64,000 bases of DNA from Tribonema minus. Its lineage: Eukaryota > Sar > Xanthophyceae > Tribonematales > Tribonemataceae. The stretch spans positions 496,001-560,000 of the forward strand of contig JAFCMP010000090.1 of the NCBI GenBank assembly GCA_017506865.1, written 5' to 3'. Of the stretch, positions 31,939-43,369 are shown in pieces (positions within the stretch are counted from its first letter, which is position 1; each line of letters starts with the position of its first letter). Below the pieces are notes generated by a model, which was not told the DNA's origin, ran no database searches, and worked only from the letters and a program-made list of their open reading frames with translations. A program made the translations under genes and the position numbers.

Positions 31939-34088
31939 TGCAGTCAGGCGTGCAACACATCGCTTCTAGCCTCAAGTAGATGCGGCGTTGCGATTTACAG
32001 CTGCATTGCAGCAGCTCATTTCCTATCCAGTGGCCCACGATGTGGTCATTGACCTTCTGTTCACTGCCTTGGTTGATCAGTTCCCAGGTGCAGTTGAATC
32101 TTTTGTGCCACTGGCACTCAGGTCGTCGTTGTAACCTAGAGGCCTCGGTGCATACATATTCCGACTTTCTTGACCGCAGCAACAGCTTCCTCCTTTCAAC
32201 TCAGCGGCATGTAGCTTCTGGCAGCAGCAGCTGCATTGCAGCGCCGATATATGCCTGCGTATCCTGATGTGCACATAAACGTTGTCAGTGTATATCTTCG
32301 TATTGGGATCCGAGATTCGATTTTGCTTTGTTTTCCTGCTTTGCTACCTGCTTTGTTTGCTGTTTGCAGCTCCATTGCCGAAACATCGATCTTTGGTAAT
32401 GCACGAGTGCTATGTGGGATCGTTCGTAGCCGTACCGGCATGCTACAATGAATGTGTGCTGTGTTAATCTAGTCGTACATTCGCCAGCACAGAAGCATCA
32501 TATACGACAACACTTCGCATCGTGCCGTGCACTGCGAACATGTGCACTTGCAGTCAGCACTTGAATCCGGCGCGCAGAGTACCGCATCTGAGCAGCAGCT
32601 TGTTTGTGACTGTGCTGGTCCAATCACATGTCAAGAGTATGCAACAAACCAGCGTGATGCTGTATCCCATGGCCTTGCGCAAGACAATTCAGCACGCCTT
32701 TTGTTGATGATGTTGTGACAATGTAGCTCGATGCGAACTGCCTTGTCCACGGGTGCGATGAGCCACTGTCATGGCTGACTGAAGGTAGCTCGAAAGCAGC
32801 ATGTGATAGCGTTGGAGCAGTGGCTGGATATTTCTGATTCAGCAGGGGCCTCATGCTCCGCGCTGCCTCTCGCCGTGTGAAGCCATCTTGTGAAGCCCAC
32901 ACGTGCGCAGCACACATCGTTTGAGTGATTGTCAGCATCACAGAAATCCAACACTTGAAGCGGCACAGCATTTGCTGCAACTGCTTGGCATTCTGCATAG
33001 CATGCCCTTTTGCCCACTGCACGCGCCACATCTGGTTTGTGACACAAGCGGCTTGCTCTCACTAGTACAACAAATGGCAATGCAGGACCAAGGACAGACC
33101 CGCGAGGTACACATGTTTGATCAAATGTGCAGAAAGGTACATTGAAAAAGGCAGGAGCTGCTCCGCTGCTGCTCAATTGCCTGCCGCACCGCCAGACCCG
33201 TGGCTTGTACGCGAGCAGCCACGCACAGCGCACGTATAACCCTAATGCATACCCTAAAAAAGCGTGCATCTCGTGAAACGCAGCGGCAGTGTGTGTGCGC
33301 TGTGTGCATGCACAACGATGCCAGGCCGAAGCCGGCCGGGCCTGCGCCGCCCATATACCTACGTAGGTACCTACAGAAGCGACAGTGCTCAGTCCGCAAA
33401 TGCGGCCGACCAAGTGTCGTACGGTGGCGATAGTGGCGCACTCCAATACACCGGGCATTTGTTCAAGTACCATTTCAAAAACCACATGGGCGTGCCGTGC
33501 GCTAGGCCCCGGGTCATGAAACGACTGCGTTGACCTTGCGGAGGCTTCAAGCAGCCCGGCCCGGTTTCTGGAATTCTTTGCAGTGAGAAGTGATGCAGAC
33601 GCATACACTTCAATGTAACTGTTTGCTTACATGCGGCTGGCTCCCCGTCAGATACCCAGACCACAGATGTGCTTGTGTCCTCACAAGCGGCGATCGCGCC
33701 TCTGTACAAAACTGCTGAGGGGGGAAGCCCCCCCCCCCTCCCCCTTACACACGCACCGCCCCGCCTCCACACCACGGCCACCGCTCGCCAGCGCAGCGCC
33801 GGAATCGGGGCGGTGAGATGCCCGTGAACACTGCGACTGCGGCATTGCCCCATCACATCGGGCGCAGCGCGCAGAGCACTGCCTCACGGAGCAGCGCCGA
33901 CTGCATCAGGCACCAACGCTCAGCGCCGCGCACGGCACCGGGGCCGAGGCCCGAAGCAGTCAGTCGCGCGCGCCACCACCAACGCGCAATGCCAGCGCCG
34001 TGCATACCGGACTCCCGACATGGCAGCACGCATCCGCGGCGGCAGCAGCGGCGGCGCTGCTGCCGCGGCGCAGCGGCAGTGGCAGCGC
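31939..34088. other. Gene-poor, lower-GC region
   Basis: No exon with matched splice sites or coding bias was found. A long minus-strand open frame (about 32769-33608) lacks bias and an early ATG and is not accepted as a gene. Around 33235 there is a short CCCTAATGCATACCCTAA telomere-like word, and at 33728-33745 a C tract. Confidence 0.45.
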
Positions 34089-35936
34089 TCAGGTGCTGCC
34101 GAAGCGGTACGCGCGCACCGTGTCGACGACGTCCTCGCACGACACGCCGCGCGTCTGGCGGCACAGCGTGGGCGCCCAGTCGTCGTCGCCGCCCTCCGCG
34201 GCGAGGCGCGCCGACGCCTTGGCGCCGCAGCGCTGCACGTCGATGACCCTGCGCGCAGCAGTGTTGGGGGGGGGAGGGAAGGGGGGTCAGGTCAGTACGT
34301 GCTGTACTTGGCAGGAGGGGTGGCCCTGAGCACAGCAGTATTGCTTCCCGGGTGGGGTGGCGGGGGGCGCATGAGGTCAGTGCACGCTGTACATGAGATC
34401 GATGACCCTGCGTGCAGCATTGTTGACGGGGTGGGGTGGGCGCATGGGCCAAGGCGTGCTGTATTCGAGAGTCAGAACTAGCAACAGTGTTGCGCGGTCA
34501 ATACGTTGTGAGCAGCATCTCACGGGGGAGGGGGGGGAGGGGACGTTGCGCGTGAAGTCAATGGGGTAAGGGGGGGGGAGTGGCGACAGCGACTGAGAGC
34601 GACGTGCATGCCGGACCACAAAGACAACAAGTGGCAGACACACAACGCCTGCATGCGGCGTGCACTACGTCCGTGTGCAGGCCGTGCATGATGGGCACCA
34701 TATGTAGCACAGCGACGCTCAGGCGAACACATTATGCTTCTGCCAGGTACGGTTGCAGCAAAAACCTCTTGGGCGGCCAGGCCCAACACGAGGAGATCAC
34801 GTTCAAAAGTGCTTCCACTTTGGCAACATCGCGTGGGGCAGGCGCTTCAACCTGCAGCAACGCTCGACCTGCCCCACAATAAGCGGCCTGCTCTCGCAGT
34901 TCTCTAGCGCACTCCACCTTCTCACAGGCGCGTTTTAGGTACCCAAGTCCTCTCGCTCCCAGTTCAGTGGCAGCCCATCAAAGACACACCAACAGCAGCA
35001 GCGGCGGCGGCAATGAACGCACCTGGGGTGCGCGCGCATGGCAGCGACCAGCGCCTCACGCGCGCCCGCCGCACACAGGCGCGCGCGATTCTCCTCCACC
35101 GCCGCGAGGCCCGCAATCGCGTGCAGCGCGGACTGGCGGAAGGCCAGCGTCGGGGGGCCCGTCCTCAGCGAGCGGATGACGGGCTCGCAGACCCCCACCG
35201 CACCCAGCCTGTCGGCGCGGCAGAGAACCGGTTCCAAAGGGGAGAGGGAGGGGGGGGGGGGTCTCAGGTGCAAGCAGCGGAGGAGCTGGTTTCGTTGGCA
35301 GAAGACGGGTTCCAATTGGTTCATTGGCAGAGAACGGGTTCCACTGGAGGGGGGAGGGAGGTGGCGGGGGTTCTCAGGCGTGAGCAGCGAAAGGGTTGTT
35401 TCATTGCGAGCTGAAGGCAGCATAAGCGAATCTGCGCATACGCACGTGCTCGATGGCAGCGCTCACTAGTACGGCGGCCGTGATTAAGAGCCAGCAGCGC
35501 CGCATCAGCGTCAATATTGTAGCGCAGTAACACCGCTCCATCGCCACAGAGGCTTGACACTGCCGATCGTGGCAACAACACCTGGCGTAGCAGCTGCAAA
35601 CACGCACGCACGCACGCACGCCAGCATCATTGGCAGCCCCTGCAGCAGCGACGGCGCTCTCGAAACGCGGCGCTTGGGCGCCTGTGCCCCTTTCAGGATT
35701 AGGAGTAGGGTTATCCCTCTTAGGATTAGGTTACACCCTCACCTGCGGCTGTTGTCGGCGCTGTAGGCGAGCGTCGCGACGGCGTGCACGCCCTCCTGCT
35801 GCACGTCAGCGTGCGCGGGGAACGCCAGCAGCGCGCGCGCGGCGGCCTCGCACGCGCCCGCGCCGCCCAGCCGCGCCTGAGCACTGCTGCAGCCCAGGTT
35901 GGCCACTGCCTGTTTGGCGTCGACACGGCAGAGGCA

Positions 35937-35970
<34 letters not shown>

Positions 35971-38886
35971 GCTGGCGACATACATGGTGTGTGAGCACAT
36001 GAAGCTGAGTCAGCCACGCCCGAGCGCTGCTGCAGCCCAGGTTGGCCACCGCCTGTCGCGCGGTGGTGTTGCGGGTGCGGCGTTGGGGGCAGGGAGGGGA
36101 CGGCGGCGGATGTTAGCTGGCGGCGTACATGGTGTGTGAGCGCATGGTGCTGAGCGCTGCTGCTCATACTGCATGCGTAGGGGGGAGAATGCGGTGCTGC
36201 GCGCTGTGGTGACGGCGCGATGCCACGGTGTGCGGCTACAGGCACCGCGCCGGCGCCGGCGCCGGCGCCGACAGCGGTGTGATTCAGCGGGCGCGGCACA
36301 CGCACCCGCTGAGAGTGCAAGTTGATCTGGGACTTCAAGTGCAAGCGCGCTGCAGCACCGACACACTGACACGCTGACGATGGCGCCTCTATGCGGGACG
36401 CAAGAGCACGGACGTGATCTGCGGAGGGAAGGCAAGACTTGGATTCAAGACCCTAACTCACCAGCAGCCCCACCTCCTGCACGTCGCGTCACCCGGGTAA
36501 TGCCAAGACTTGGACTCAAGACTCTGACTGCCCTGCAGCCCTGCCTCCTGCACGTCCGCATCGCCGGGCACCGCAAACACTTGCACTCAAGACTTGGGAC
36601 TCGAGACTCTGAACTCACCTGCAGCCCCGCCTCCTGCACGTCCGCGTCGTCAGGGAAAGCCTTCATGCCCGCCACCACCGCCTCGCACGCGCCGCGGCCC
36701 ACCAGGACCTGCGCCAACATGCAACATTGCTCAGTCACGTGATGCTGTGTGACGTTGAAGTTATATTGTACTTCGAAAGTAGTCGGAATGTTGCCGCGAT
36801 GAAGTGGTTGCGGCAACCTCACAGGTGATGCTGTGGTTGCGGCAAGGTCACCGAGTCAGCAATGGGTGCGGCTTGAGGCGTCAATGTCCGCCCCGTGGCA
36901 TTGAACGCATGGGATGGTGAAACGTACCAAGCAAGAGTGTGCACCGACTGGAGCGTGCGGCTCTGCCGTGCCCACGCGGCGTTGAACGGTATGGGATGGT
37001 GGAATGTACTGAGTGGGTGGGCGCCGGGGGGGGGGACAGTGTATACATATGTATATACGGTATGTATGCATGGAGTGCCACAGCGCTCAAAACTGGTAGC
37101 GCGTGGCCAGCCCGTGCATCAGACCTGCATCGACTGCAGCGCTTGAATGGTCGCCTGTCTGGCAGCGCGTACGTAGCGGCAGACAGCAGCAGCTGCTGCA
37201 GTCAATGGCGCGCGCACGACGCACGCCACCCATGCCGCAAAACCGACCACGGGATACCGGAGCGACCATGGCGTTCCGGTATGTGTGATCCAATGGGCTC
37301 TACCGTGACTGAAATAGCATCAAGCGGCCAGCAGAACTCTACAGTACATGCGCACGCACAGAGAGCGGCAAAGAGAGCGCAAGCAAATCGCGCGCGCCAT
37401 GTACACAATGTCGGCACGTGCCTTCTTGTTGGCGGGGTTGCTGTGCGCGAGGCCGGTCACGGCGCGGATGCCCCAGTGCACAATCTCTCGGTCCGCGGGC
37501 TGGCCGCTGAGCGTCGCCACCACCGCCTCGCACGCGCCGCCCTCGCCGAGCGCCGCCCTGTTGTCCTCGTCCGCGGCGAGCTCGTCCAGCGCCTGCGGTC
37601 GAGTGCGAGGCGCCGCAGCTCGTGCGGTCAGCGCTGGCGACTCTAAAACGAGGTGGCGGCGCAGTTTGCCAGTGAGAGCGGACATCTCTGCTGGGCGCGT
37701 CAGGGGGAAGCGGTGAGTGACATGTTGTTGTTGACGTCGCTGAGCATTGCTTCCAAATCAAGAACACGGCAGAGCCACATGTGCTATGCATGCTACTAAT
37801 AATACGCAATGTCACCCAAAGGTGAGGGTGCACCTTTCACCTCCTGGCGACAGATGCTGGCGGCCTCGAGGCCAAGCCTGCCTCTGCGGATTAGAGGCGT
37901 ACATGTAGCTGCTGCAGATTGATTATGGCAGGTCTAGGCGACGTCACCCCTACTCTGCGTCCTGCCCACGGCTTACTCGGCGTTCTCATATGGGGATACC
38001 ATGATCTGGACAGCAGAAAGGGTCGCTGCCTACAGAGAACTCGGACATGGCGCTGTACGTCTCCTTCAGCAGACGGCTACAATAATGGTGAATACAACAC
38101 ACGCAGAGACCGACCGACCGAATCACCGACGCCCACCTGCAGCGTCCAGGACAGCACTCCAGCATCCCGTGCGTGGTTCCGCAGAGCAGCTATGACGACC
38201 TCACAGGCTCCCACGAAACGGAGCCGCCTGGTACAGGCCGTGTACTTGATGCTCCCTTGCTCGCTGTTCAGGAGCTGCTTAACTATTGCTTGAAGACCCT
38301 GCAGTTGAATAGTGGCTTCGCCCGGCCTGTCGCGCATGGAGGCCACCAGCGCTGCGCTCTCTTGGGCCATCATGCTCATCCTGTTGTTGTCGGCCGGAAC
38401 AACTGACAACGCTGTGTTCTGCTGCGGGATGTCTGCAGCTGCAGGAGCTGAGTTGTTCTGCGAGGTGGCGGCCAAGTCACACCACACTTGTGCGAAAGTC
38501 AGAATCTTGGTCCTGGCGATGCCGTAGCTGACGCCTTCCTGCTGAACACACAGACAAGAACACTGCTGATGGTATTCGATGTTTGCTGCACCGCGGACGC
38601 GGCGGATGACGTCTCGGTGCCGTCTGCACGATGACATTCCGCACAGGCAGGCACCGGTAAGACCCCGGGACGAGACCCGGGACGAGATCCACGGTTAGAT
38701 CCCGAGGAGTGAATCACCCCCAAAGCACCCACGTACACACCAGCTGTGGTGCATCGTCTGCATATACAGGTTCTGCATACGGTACGATGTCAGGTGCAAC
38801 GCGTCGCATACTCCATCGATCATCAGAATGACGTTCTGTCCAGCAACAAGTATGCCAAGGATAGACTTCGAGCGCACGAAGAGCAT
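34089..38886 (-). CDS. Armadillo-repeat protein ARM-A, seven exons (about 446 aa)
   Basis: Minus-strand exons: 38886-38737, 38538-38137, 37592-37407, 36708-36619, 35909-35743, 35208-35023, 34248-34089, phases consistent to a TGA at 34091-34089. ARM repeats recur with GACEVVIAALRNH, GGACEAVVATLSG, GRGACEAVVAGMKAF, AGACEAAARALLAF and VGVCEPVIRSLR, each followed by a V/IQ..G.RAVA.LA helix. Several phase-0 introns fall directly after a ...LQ codon pair, so exons correspond to repeat units. The last exon carries a non-ARM tail (VIDVQRCGAKASARL...VRAYRFGST). The first exon is least certain: its donor (GTACGT at 38736) fits, but the ATG at 38886 is simply the first one, and the frame stays open upstream. 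No signal peptide or membrane segment was seen. Probably a protein-interaction scaffold; the partner is unknown. Confidence 0.75.
34380..34425 (-). repeat. Echo of the last ARM-A exon border
   Basis: GATCGATGACCCTGCGTGCA at 34399-34418 duplicates the acceptor/exon-start region at 34240-34259 (CGATGACCCTGCGCGCAGCA). Surrounding GTCAGTGCACGCTGTAC and GTCAGTACGTGCTGTAC words show the unit includes the intron. Confidence 0.8.
35225..35400 (-). repeat. Tandem units upstream of exon 35208-35023
   Basis: AGAACCGGTTCCA, AGACGGGTTCCA and GAACGGGTTCCA, with GGGTCTCAGG(T/C)G and GAGCAGCG or AAGCAGCG neighbours, repeat three times in the ARM-A intron with G-rich stretches between (C-rich on the coding strand). 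Confidence 0.65.
35940..36050 (-). repeat. Poly-C tract and echo of exon 35909-35743 start
   Basis: A run of about 29 G at 35940-35969 (C on the coding strand) lies about 30 nt before the exon acceptor, as a polypyrimidine tract. Upstream, 36012-36046 repeats the exon start: CTGCTGCAGCCCAGGTTGGC then CACCGCCTG, against 35885-35912. Confidence 0.85.
36450..36580 (-). repeat. Two echoes of exon 36708-36619 end
   Basis: The exon end (coding strand ...GCGGACGTGCAGGAGGC GGGGCTGCAG then GTGAGT) is repeated at about 36527-36575 and again at about 36455-36500, each with ACTTGGACTCAAGAC-type intron text. Copies carry substitutions and one lost base. Confidence 0.88.
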
Positions 38887-39027
38887 TGAGATTGCCAAAG
38901 AAGCTGTCGAGTCTGGGTGCGCCGGAGCAGCAGTTCGTTGATTACATGTAGGGTCAGCAGCACGGACGATGTGTCGCCACAACCACCCACATGCACCCTA
39001 CCACACATCCATATTCATACTGCAGTC

Positions 39028-40761
39028 TCACGGGCTGCGTTTGGGCTGCATGGATGGCAGCGTCGGCGCAGGTGGCAGGACCAGGCCATAGCCGCCGCTG
39101 AAAAACTTCACGGCCTCCTCGTCCTCTTTGTACCCCCCACCCCTGAGCCAGCCCATGCCCAAGAAACCCCCTCTCAGCGCTGAGCCACCACCGAGACGCT
39201 GCGGCTGCGCTGTGGTCCTCAAGCAGCCGCCACTGCCATCGCCACCTGGCGTTGGCGCCGCTGCTCGCGGCGGCGGCGACAGCGGCGATGACGCACTTAG
39301 GCCGTCATCAGCGCCAGGGCAGGGCAGCGCGTCTGAGTTGCATGCCGACTCTTGTGTAGGTCCCGCTGCCGCTGCCGCTGCAGCATCAGCAGGCGCAACG
39401 ACTGGTGGTGCACCGCCGTTGCTGCTGCTAGTCCGGTCATTGGCGGCCGCAGGTTTCACCGCGCCCACTCCTGGCACATTGCCTTTATTGGACAGCCAGC
39501 CCGAGGGCGCAAAGGAGGCAGCACGCGCTGCTGCGGCTGGTTTGCAGCCGGGGGAGCGCTCCTGGATACTGGCGCCGCCGCTGCTGCCGCGGCTGCTGCC
39601 AGCAGTTCCAGCAGCGCCGCCGTCAGCAGCCTTCGCTTCCCGTCGCTCCCTCTTCTTGCGCGCGCCCGATGACGGCGCGCCATGAACTGCGCCCTTCTTG
39701 CGCTTGCCAGCCGCCAAATTCGGTGCGGTCGCTGCTGCCGCCGCCGCCGCCGCCGCTGCTGACGCCGCCGCTTCCGCTTCGCTCCGCGGACTGCCACCAC
39801 CGCCGTGTGCTCTGTGACGCGCTGCGGCGCTCCCACCGGGCGGCGCTGCGCGCGCTGCGCCCGCCGCCGCTGCGTGCACCCGCTCCTGCGCGCCGTCCCT
39901 GCAGCCGGCGGCGGCGCTGACGTCCGCGCGGGCAGCGTCCACGAGGCTCGCCGCCGCCGCCGCGGTCGCCACCTTTGAAGTGTGCCTCTCGGCGTCGCTC
40001 CAGCGCCCCCACGCGTCCACGCCATCACGGCGTGCCTCCTCCGCTGCCGTCCACGCTGCCATCGGCGCCTCCGCAGTTGGCGCGGCACCTGCTGAAGCCG
40101 CTGCTGCCGCAGGGAAGCTGTCGTCTGCCCTGCGCTTGCTGGGGAGCGTCGTTTGCATGCTAGCGGTTGCTGTCGCGCCGTGCTGACCCGCTTTTGCATA
40201 CTTCCCTGCTGTCACCGCCGCCTCCTGCGCCTTCGCCGTGGCTGTTGATGTTGTTTCAGGAGCGCCGCTGTCCCGTTTTCTCTTGGCACCCTGGAAGTGC
40301 AACCTCGCTGCTTTCACTGTAACGTCACTTCCCGCTCTCTGCATGCTTTCGGGCACGTGGGAGCTGCGTCGTTTCGGAGCGTGCTGGATAATCATCTCTG
40401 CTGGTTCGATATGAGAGCTGTGTCGCAGCTCGTGTGAGTGGTCCTGTTGGCGTCGCCAGGCACCGCCAGCGCTAGATGATCGTGCCGGAGGTGCAGCATG
40501 ATGCGCACTGTGCAGGCGGCTTGAACTGGTGCCAGCTCCATCACAGCTGTAGCACTGCGTTTGAAGTCTGGATATTTCGCCCTCAGACTGGAGTCTCTCG
40601 TGTTGCGCAATGAAAGCCAGATGCGCATGGGATCGCAGGTGGGCCTTTCCAGGCGTCGGTGCCTGGTTCGTGCACTGGCATATAGACAAGTTCTGTTTGC
40701 AAGTCTCGCACCCCTCTGCTTGGCACATCTGCAGCAACGGTAAGCCACCGCGCTGCGTCAT
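39028..40761 (-). CDS. Single-exon basic/Ala-rich protein, probably nuclear (577 aa)
   Basis: One unbroken minus-strand frame from ATG (40761-40759) to TGA at 39028-39030. The N-terminus has a Cys/His-rich stretch (CQAEGCETCKQNLSICQC, then HLRSHAHLAF) that could bind zinc but fits no family I can name. Several basic clusters look like nuclear localisation signals (AKRKRDS, PSKRRADD, GKRKKG, RKKRERREAK). Long Ala/Gly/Ser/Pro-rich segments fill the middle; the C-terminus contains the less repetitive KEDEEAVKFFSGGYGLVLPP. It starts close to, and has the same orientation as, ARM-A. Because GC-rich DNA easily gives long open frames, the Cys-rich start and non-repetitive C-terminus are the main reasons to accept it. 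Function unknown. Confidence 0.6.
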   Translation of the reverse strand: MTQRGGLPLLQMCQAEGCETCKQNLSICQCTNQAPTPGKAHLRSHAHLAFIAQHERLQSEGEISRLQTQCYSCDGAGTSSSRLHSAHHAAPPARSSSAGGAWRRQQDHSHELRHSSHIEPAEMIIQHAPKRRSSHVPESMQRAGSDVTVKAARLHFQGAKRKRDSGAPETTSTATAKAQEAAVTAGKYAKAGQHGATATASMQTTLPSKRRADDSFPAAAAASAGAAPTAEAPMAAWTAAEEARRDGVDAWGRWSDAERHTSKVATAAAAASLVDAARADVSAAAGCRDGAQERVHAAAAGAARAAPPGGSAAARHRAHGGGGSPRSEAEAAASAAAAAAAAAATAPNLAAGKRKKGAVHGAPSSGARKKRERREAKAADGGAAGTAGSSRGSSGGASIQERSPGCKPAAAARAASFAPSGWLSNKGNVPGVGAVKPAAANDRTSSSNGGAPPVVAPADAAAAAAAGPTQESACNSDALPCPGADDGLSASSPLSPPPRAAAPTPGGDGSGGCLRTTAQPQRLGGGSALRGGFLGMGWLRGGGYKEDEEAVKFFSGGYGLVLPPAPTLPSMQPKRSP

Positions 40762-41089
40762 TGATCTCTTCAAAATGGGCAGAGGACAGGCTGTTGAAGT
40801 TTGCGTCCAGGTGACATGAAGAAATCGAGTCAGGCACGCTAGTTACAGTTTGACCAGTCGTCCCCCACCGCTTGCATGTGACATGATGTCGTACAGCACA
40901 AACGGCGTCTGTGCGTGCCGTCGAGCTGGACCACACCGCTGCTCTTCCACAGCGCTCAATCCTATGCTTGAACTTCAATCTGCCACCGGCGGCAGCCACT
41001 GCCGCGTCTGCCGCCGCCGACGGAGAACAGTGTCTGCGTGAGCGTGGCCGCAATAAGTGCGTAGTGAGCACTACGAGGAACGCACCGCG

Positions 41090-42180
41090 TCGGCGCGCCT
41101 ACGTCGGCGCGCCTGCGAGTGCGGATCGCCGTTGAGATCGAGGTTCATGAGCAGTGCGGACGTCGTGCTGAAGTACCCGATCAGGCAGCCCAGGCTGCTG
41201 CAGCGCTCCGCTGCAGCCGCAGCACCCTGAATGCCAAAATTGTGGCGAAGGCCAGCCGAGCCGGCCATGCTGGGCATGATGAAAGCCAGGAAAACGGCCA
41301 GCAGGAGGCGGCGCAGGTACACCACGATCTCTCAGTACGCGACGTTGCCCCTGTACTGCTGTCACGAGGACGCGCACGCGGCCACCGGGTCGAAACCCAC
41401 TACCACGTTCAATGCTGGTGTACGGGGCAGAGTGTTGCAGCATGCAGGACTCCTTGGGCCACGTCTACTGTGCCCAGCGCATTCACCTGCCGTCACAGAA
41501 AGCGCTGCCGCTGATGCCGCCGCTGCTGTCGCTGCTGCGCCTGCGTATGCAACGGCGCGCTGCCGGCGGCAGTCCGGCACTTGGGCCGCAGCAGCGCCGC
41601 AAACAGCGCGGGGTGGTGCTGATGGGGTACACGAACAGCATTGACGGCGGCATACGCAAAGCAACGCCAGTAGCGCGCGTCGTAGCAGCGGATGGACTAG
41701 TCGGTGCGCAGGTAGCTGGCGCTAAGCTCGCTAAAGCTGTCGTCTGCAAGTTGACAAACACGGCGCTCAACACGCTGCCGAAGATTAGGGAGAGCAACGC
41801 CAGGAGCGCCGTCCGGTGGCGCCGCAGCACCGCCGGGCGCATGGCAGCGGCGGCAGCGAGGCGGGAGCAGTGCTTTGCGCGCCCCGCACGCCACCATGCC
41901 AGTCGGCACGAGCAATAGATGAGCGCCACTGGCAGCAGCGGCGCGAGCGTCATAATCAGGAGCGTCTGGTAGAATTCAAGTTGAAGCGCGCAACGCAGCC
42001 CAGCAGCGGCGTGATGTACGCGAGGAACACGAGGCGCGCGACAGAGCGCGCGACCAGCGCCAGCAGCTGCGGGCCGGTGACAGCGGCGGAGCCCCACATG
42101 AGCTGCTCCACAACGATGGGCACGTAAAGGTAGTTGGCGTCGAAGTGCAGCCGCCCGGCGCTGTCAATGTTAGCCAGCGA
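41090..42180 (-). pseudogene. Decayed remnant of a multi-pass membrane protein gene
   Basis: On the minus strand, recognisable stretches lie in order but in different frames: GRLHFDANYLYVPIVVEQ, ARSVARLVFLAYITPLLGC, YQTLLIMTLAPLLPVALIY, RTALLALLSLIFGSVLSAVF, DDSFSELSASYLRTD, a stop, then SIRCYDARYWRCFAYAAV and MLFVYPIS. Further on (41325-41105) come LRRLLLAVFLAFIMPSMAG and YFSTTSALLMNLDLNG. The CYDARYW...AYAA..VYP signature and hydrophobic segments recall, from memory, large multi-pass membrane proteins of microalgae. At least two frame changes and one in-frame TAG (about 41699) interrupt it, and no introns with good sites explain the breaks. Hence a host pseudogene; family assignment is tentative. 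Confidence 0.55.
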
Positions 42181-42224
42181 TGTCTATACTCTCTCATGAT
42201 ACACTGCTGCGTCTGCAACTACTA

Positions 42225-43369
42225 CTAGTAGTATTGCGTCAGCAGCGGAAAGCAGCCGGCGGTGGCCGCGAACGCGCTGTCGAGCGCTGCCTCGTTCTGC
42301 TCGCCCTCCCACACCCACGAACCGAGCTCCGCGTCGGGGGTGAGCGGCTCGTCCTCCGCGGGCGCCTCCCACCGCAGCGAGCACGTCGTGGAGCTGCAGC
42401 TCGAGTACGTGAGCGTGTCTGTCTCAAAAGATTCCGCAGCCTCTGACGATCGGTGGTCGTGGACTTTGATGACCTTGTTGGTGAACGCGACGTGTGACGC
42501 CGCGTCATCGTCCATGCTGTTGTCGCCGTCGGGCGCGCAGCAAGTCTGCGCGATGTCCGCCGCGAGCGCGCGCGCGACGTGGCGCCCCCACTGCAGCACC
42601 TGCGCGTTGGAGGGGTGGGCGTGCATGGCCGAGACGGCGACGTCCAGCGCGCCCGCGCGCTGCAGTCTGCCGCGGTTGCCGGCATCGGGTGCGAGGCCCG
42701 CGATGGCCATGAGCCCTCACACCTGCAGTGTGCAATGAAGCAGCGTAGGGTGTGGTTATGCCTTCGAAAACGCCAGGCGATGGATTAAAAGCGGAAGTCA
42801 AAATGCAGTCGCGCAGGCCTTCACACGCACGAACTGGCTGCTTACCTGCAGCTCTGCGTGGCTGACGTTTGCACTCATGGCCGCCGCAACCACCTCGCAA
42901 GCTCCTTCAGCTCCGAGCATGGCTCTGTTCTCTTCACGCAGGCCCAGGTGAGCGACGGCCAGAACACCCCACCTCTGCAAGTCAGGTTGGGGGTAGGCGC
43001 ATACGCTTGCGACAGCGGCGGCGGCTGCTGTGGTTGCCATCTTTGCTGCAGGTCTCTGACGTGTAAGCTGGCCGGAATGTGAGCACAAGGTCATGGTGGG
43101 CAGCCATGGTCATCATGTCGACAATCAATCAATCAGCCGATCGTGAGAGTGATGCGTGCGTGATGTTCACGGCTGATCAGCGCAACATGCAGCCGGCAAC
43201 ATCGTGGACCGGGAACTTACGATGCCACCTCTGCACCTGTCGGCAGCCATGCTGGACGGCGCGTGTGTATGTGTATGCAGCAAGCAGCCCATGCGCTGAA
43301 CTCAGAGCTCTCGAGGTTCAACAGCAGATCAGGTGGGGTCCGCCAGGATTCGTCGGGCGGTTGTGGCAT
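42225..43369 (-). CDS. Armadillo-repeat gene ARM-B with an in-frame stop (possible pseudogene)
   Basis: Minus-strand exons 43369-43237, 43045-42846 and 42722-42225 join in phase. Exon 1 reads MPQPPDESWRTPPDLLLNLE; exon 2 carries an ARM repeat (LQRWGVLAVAHLGLREENRA, EGACEVVAAAMSA). Exon 3 begins GTG TGA GGG CTC ATG, where sibling ARM genes have V-W-G-L-M (compare LQVWGLMAVGALAS in ARM-D). The Trp codon has become TGA (plus 42719-42717), after which the frame stays open (LAPDAGNRGRLQRAGALDVA) to LLTQYY and TAG at 42227-42225. The downstream part keeps coding bias and ends in an acidic, Ser/Thr/Glu-rich tail (DPDAELGS-like). Options: recent pseudogene, translation from the ATG right after the stop, readthrough, or a sequencing error. 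It is divergent from ARM-D. Confidence 0.55.

Noticed and set aside
32769-33608. 279-codon open frame on the minus strand
   Set aside because: No ATG near its start, no GC3 bias, Cys/His/Ala-rich composition typical of shadow frames, and no splice-site support or familiar motif.
35605-35622. CRISPR-like or other regular array at the ACGC repeat
   Set aside because: A simple tetranucleotide microsatellite without spacers; the host is eukaryotic.
40583-41071. Minus-strand frame upstream of the Ala-rich protein
   Set aside because: Overlaps its start in another frame; no family motif and no join that keeps both open. Might be 5' UTR or an alternative exon but not supportable.
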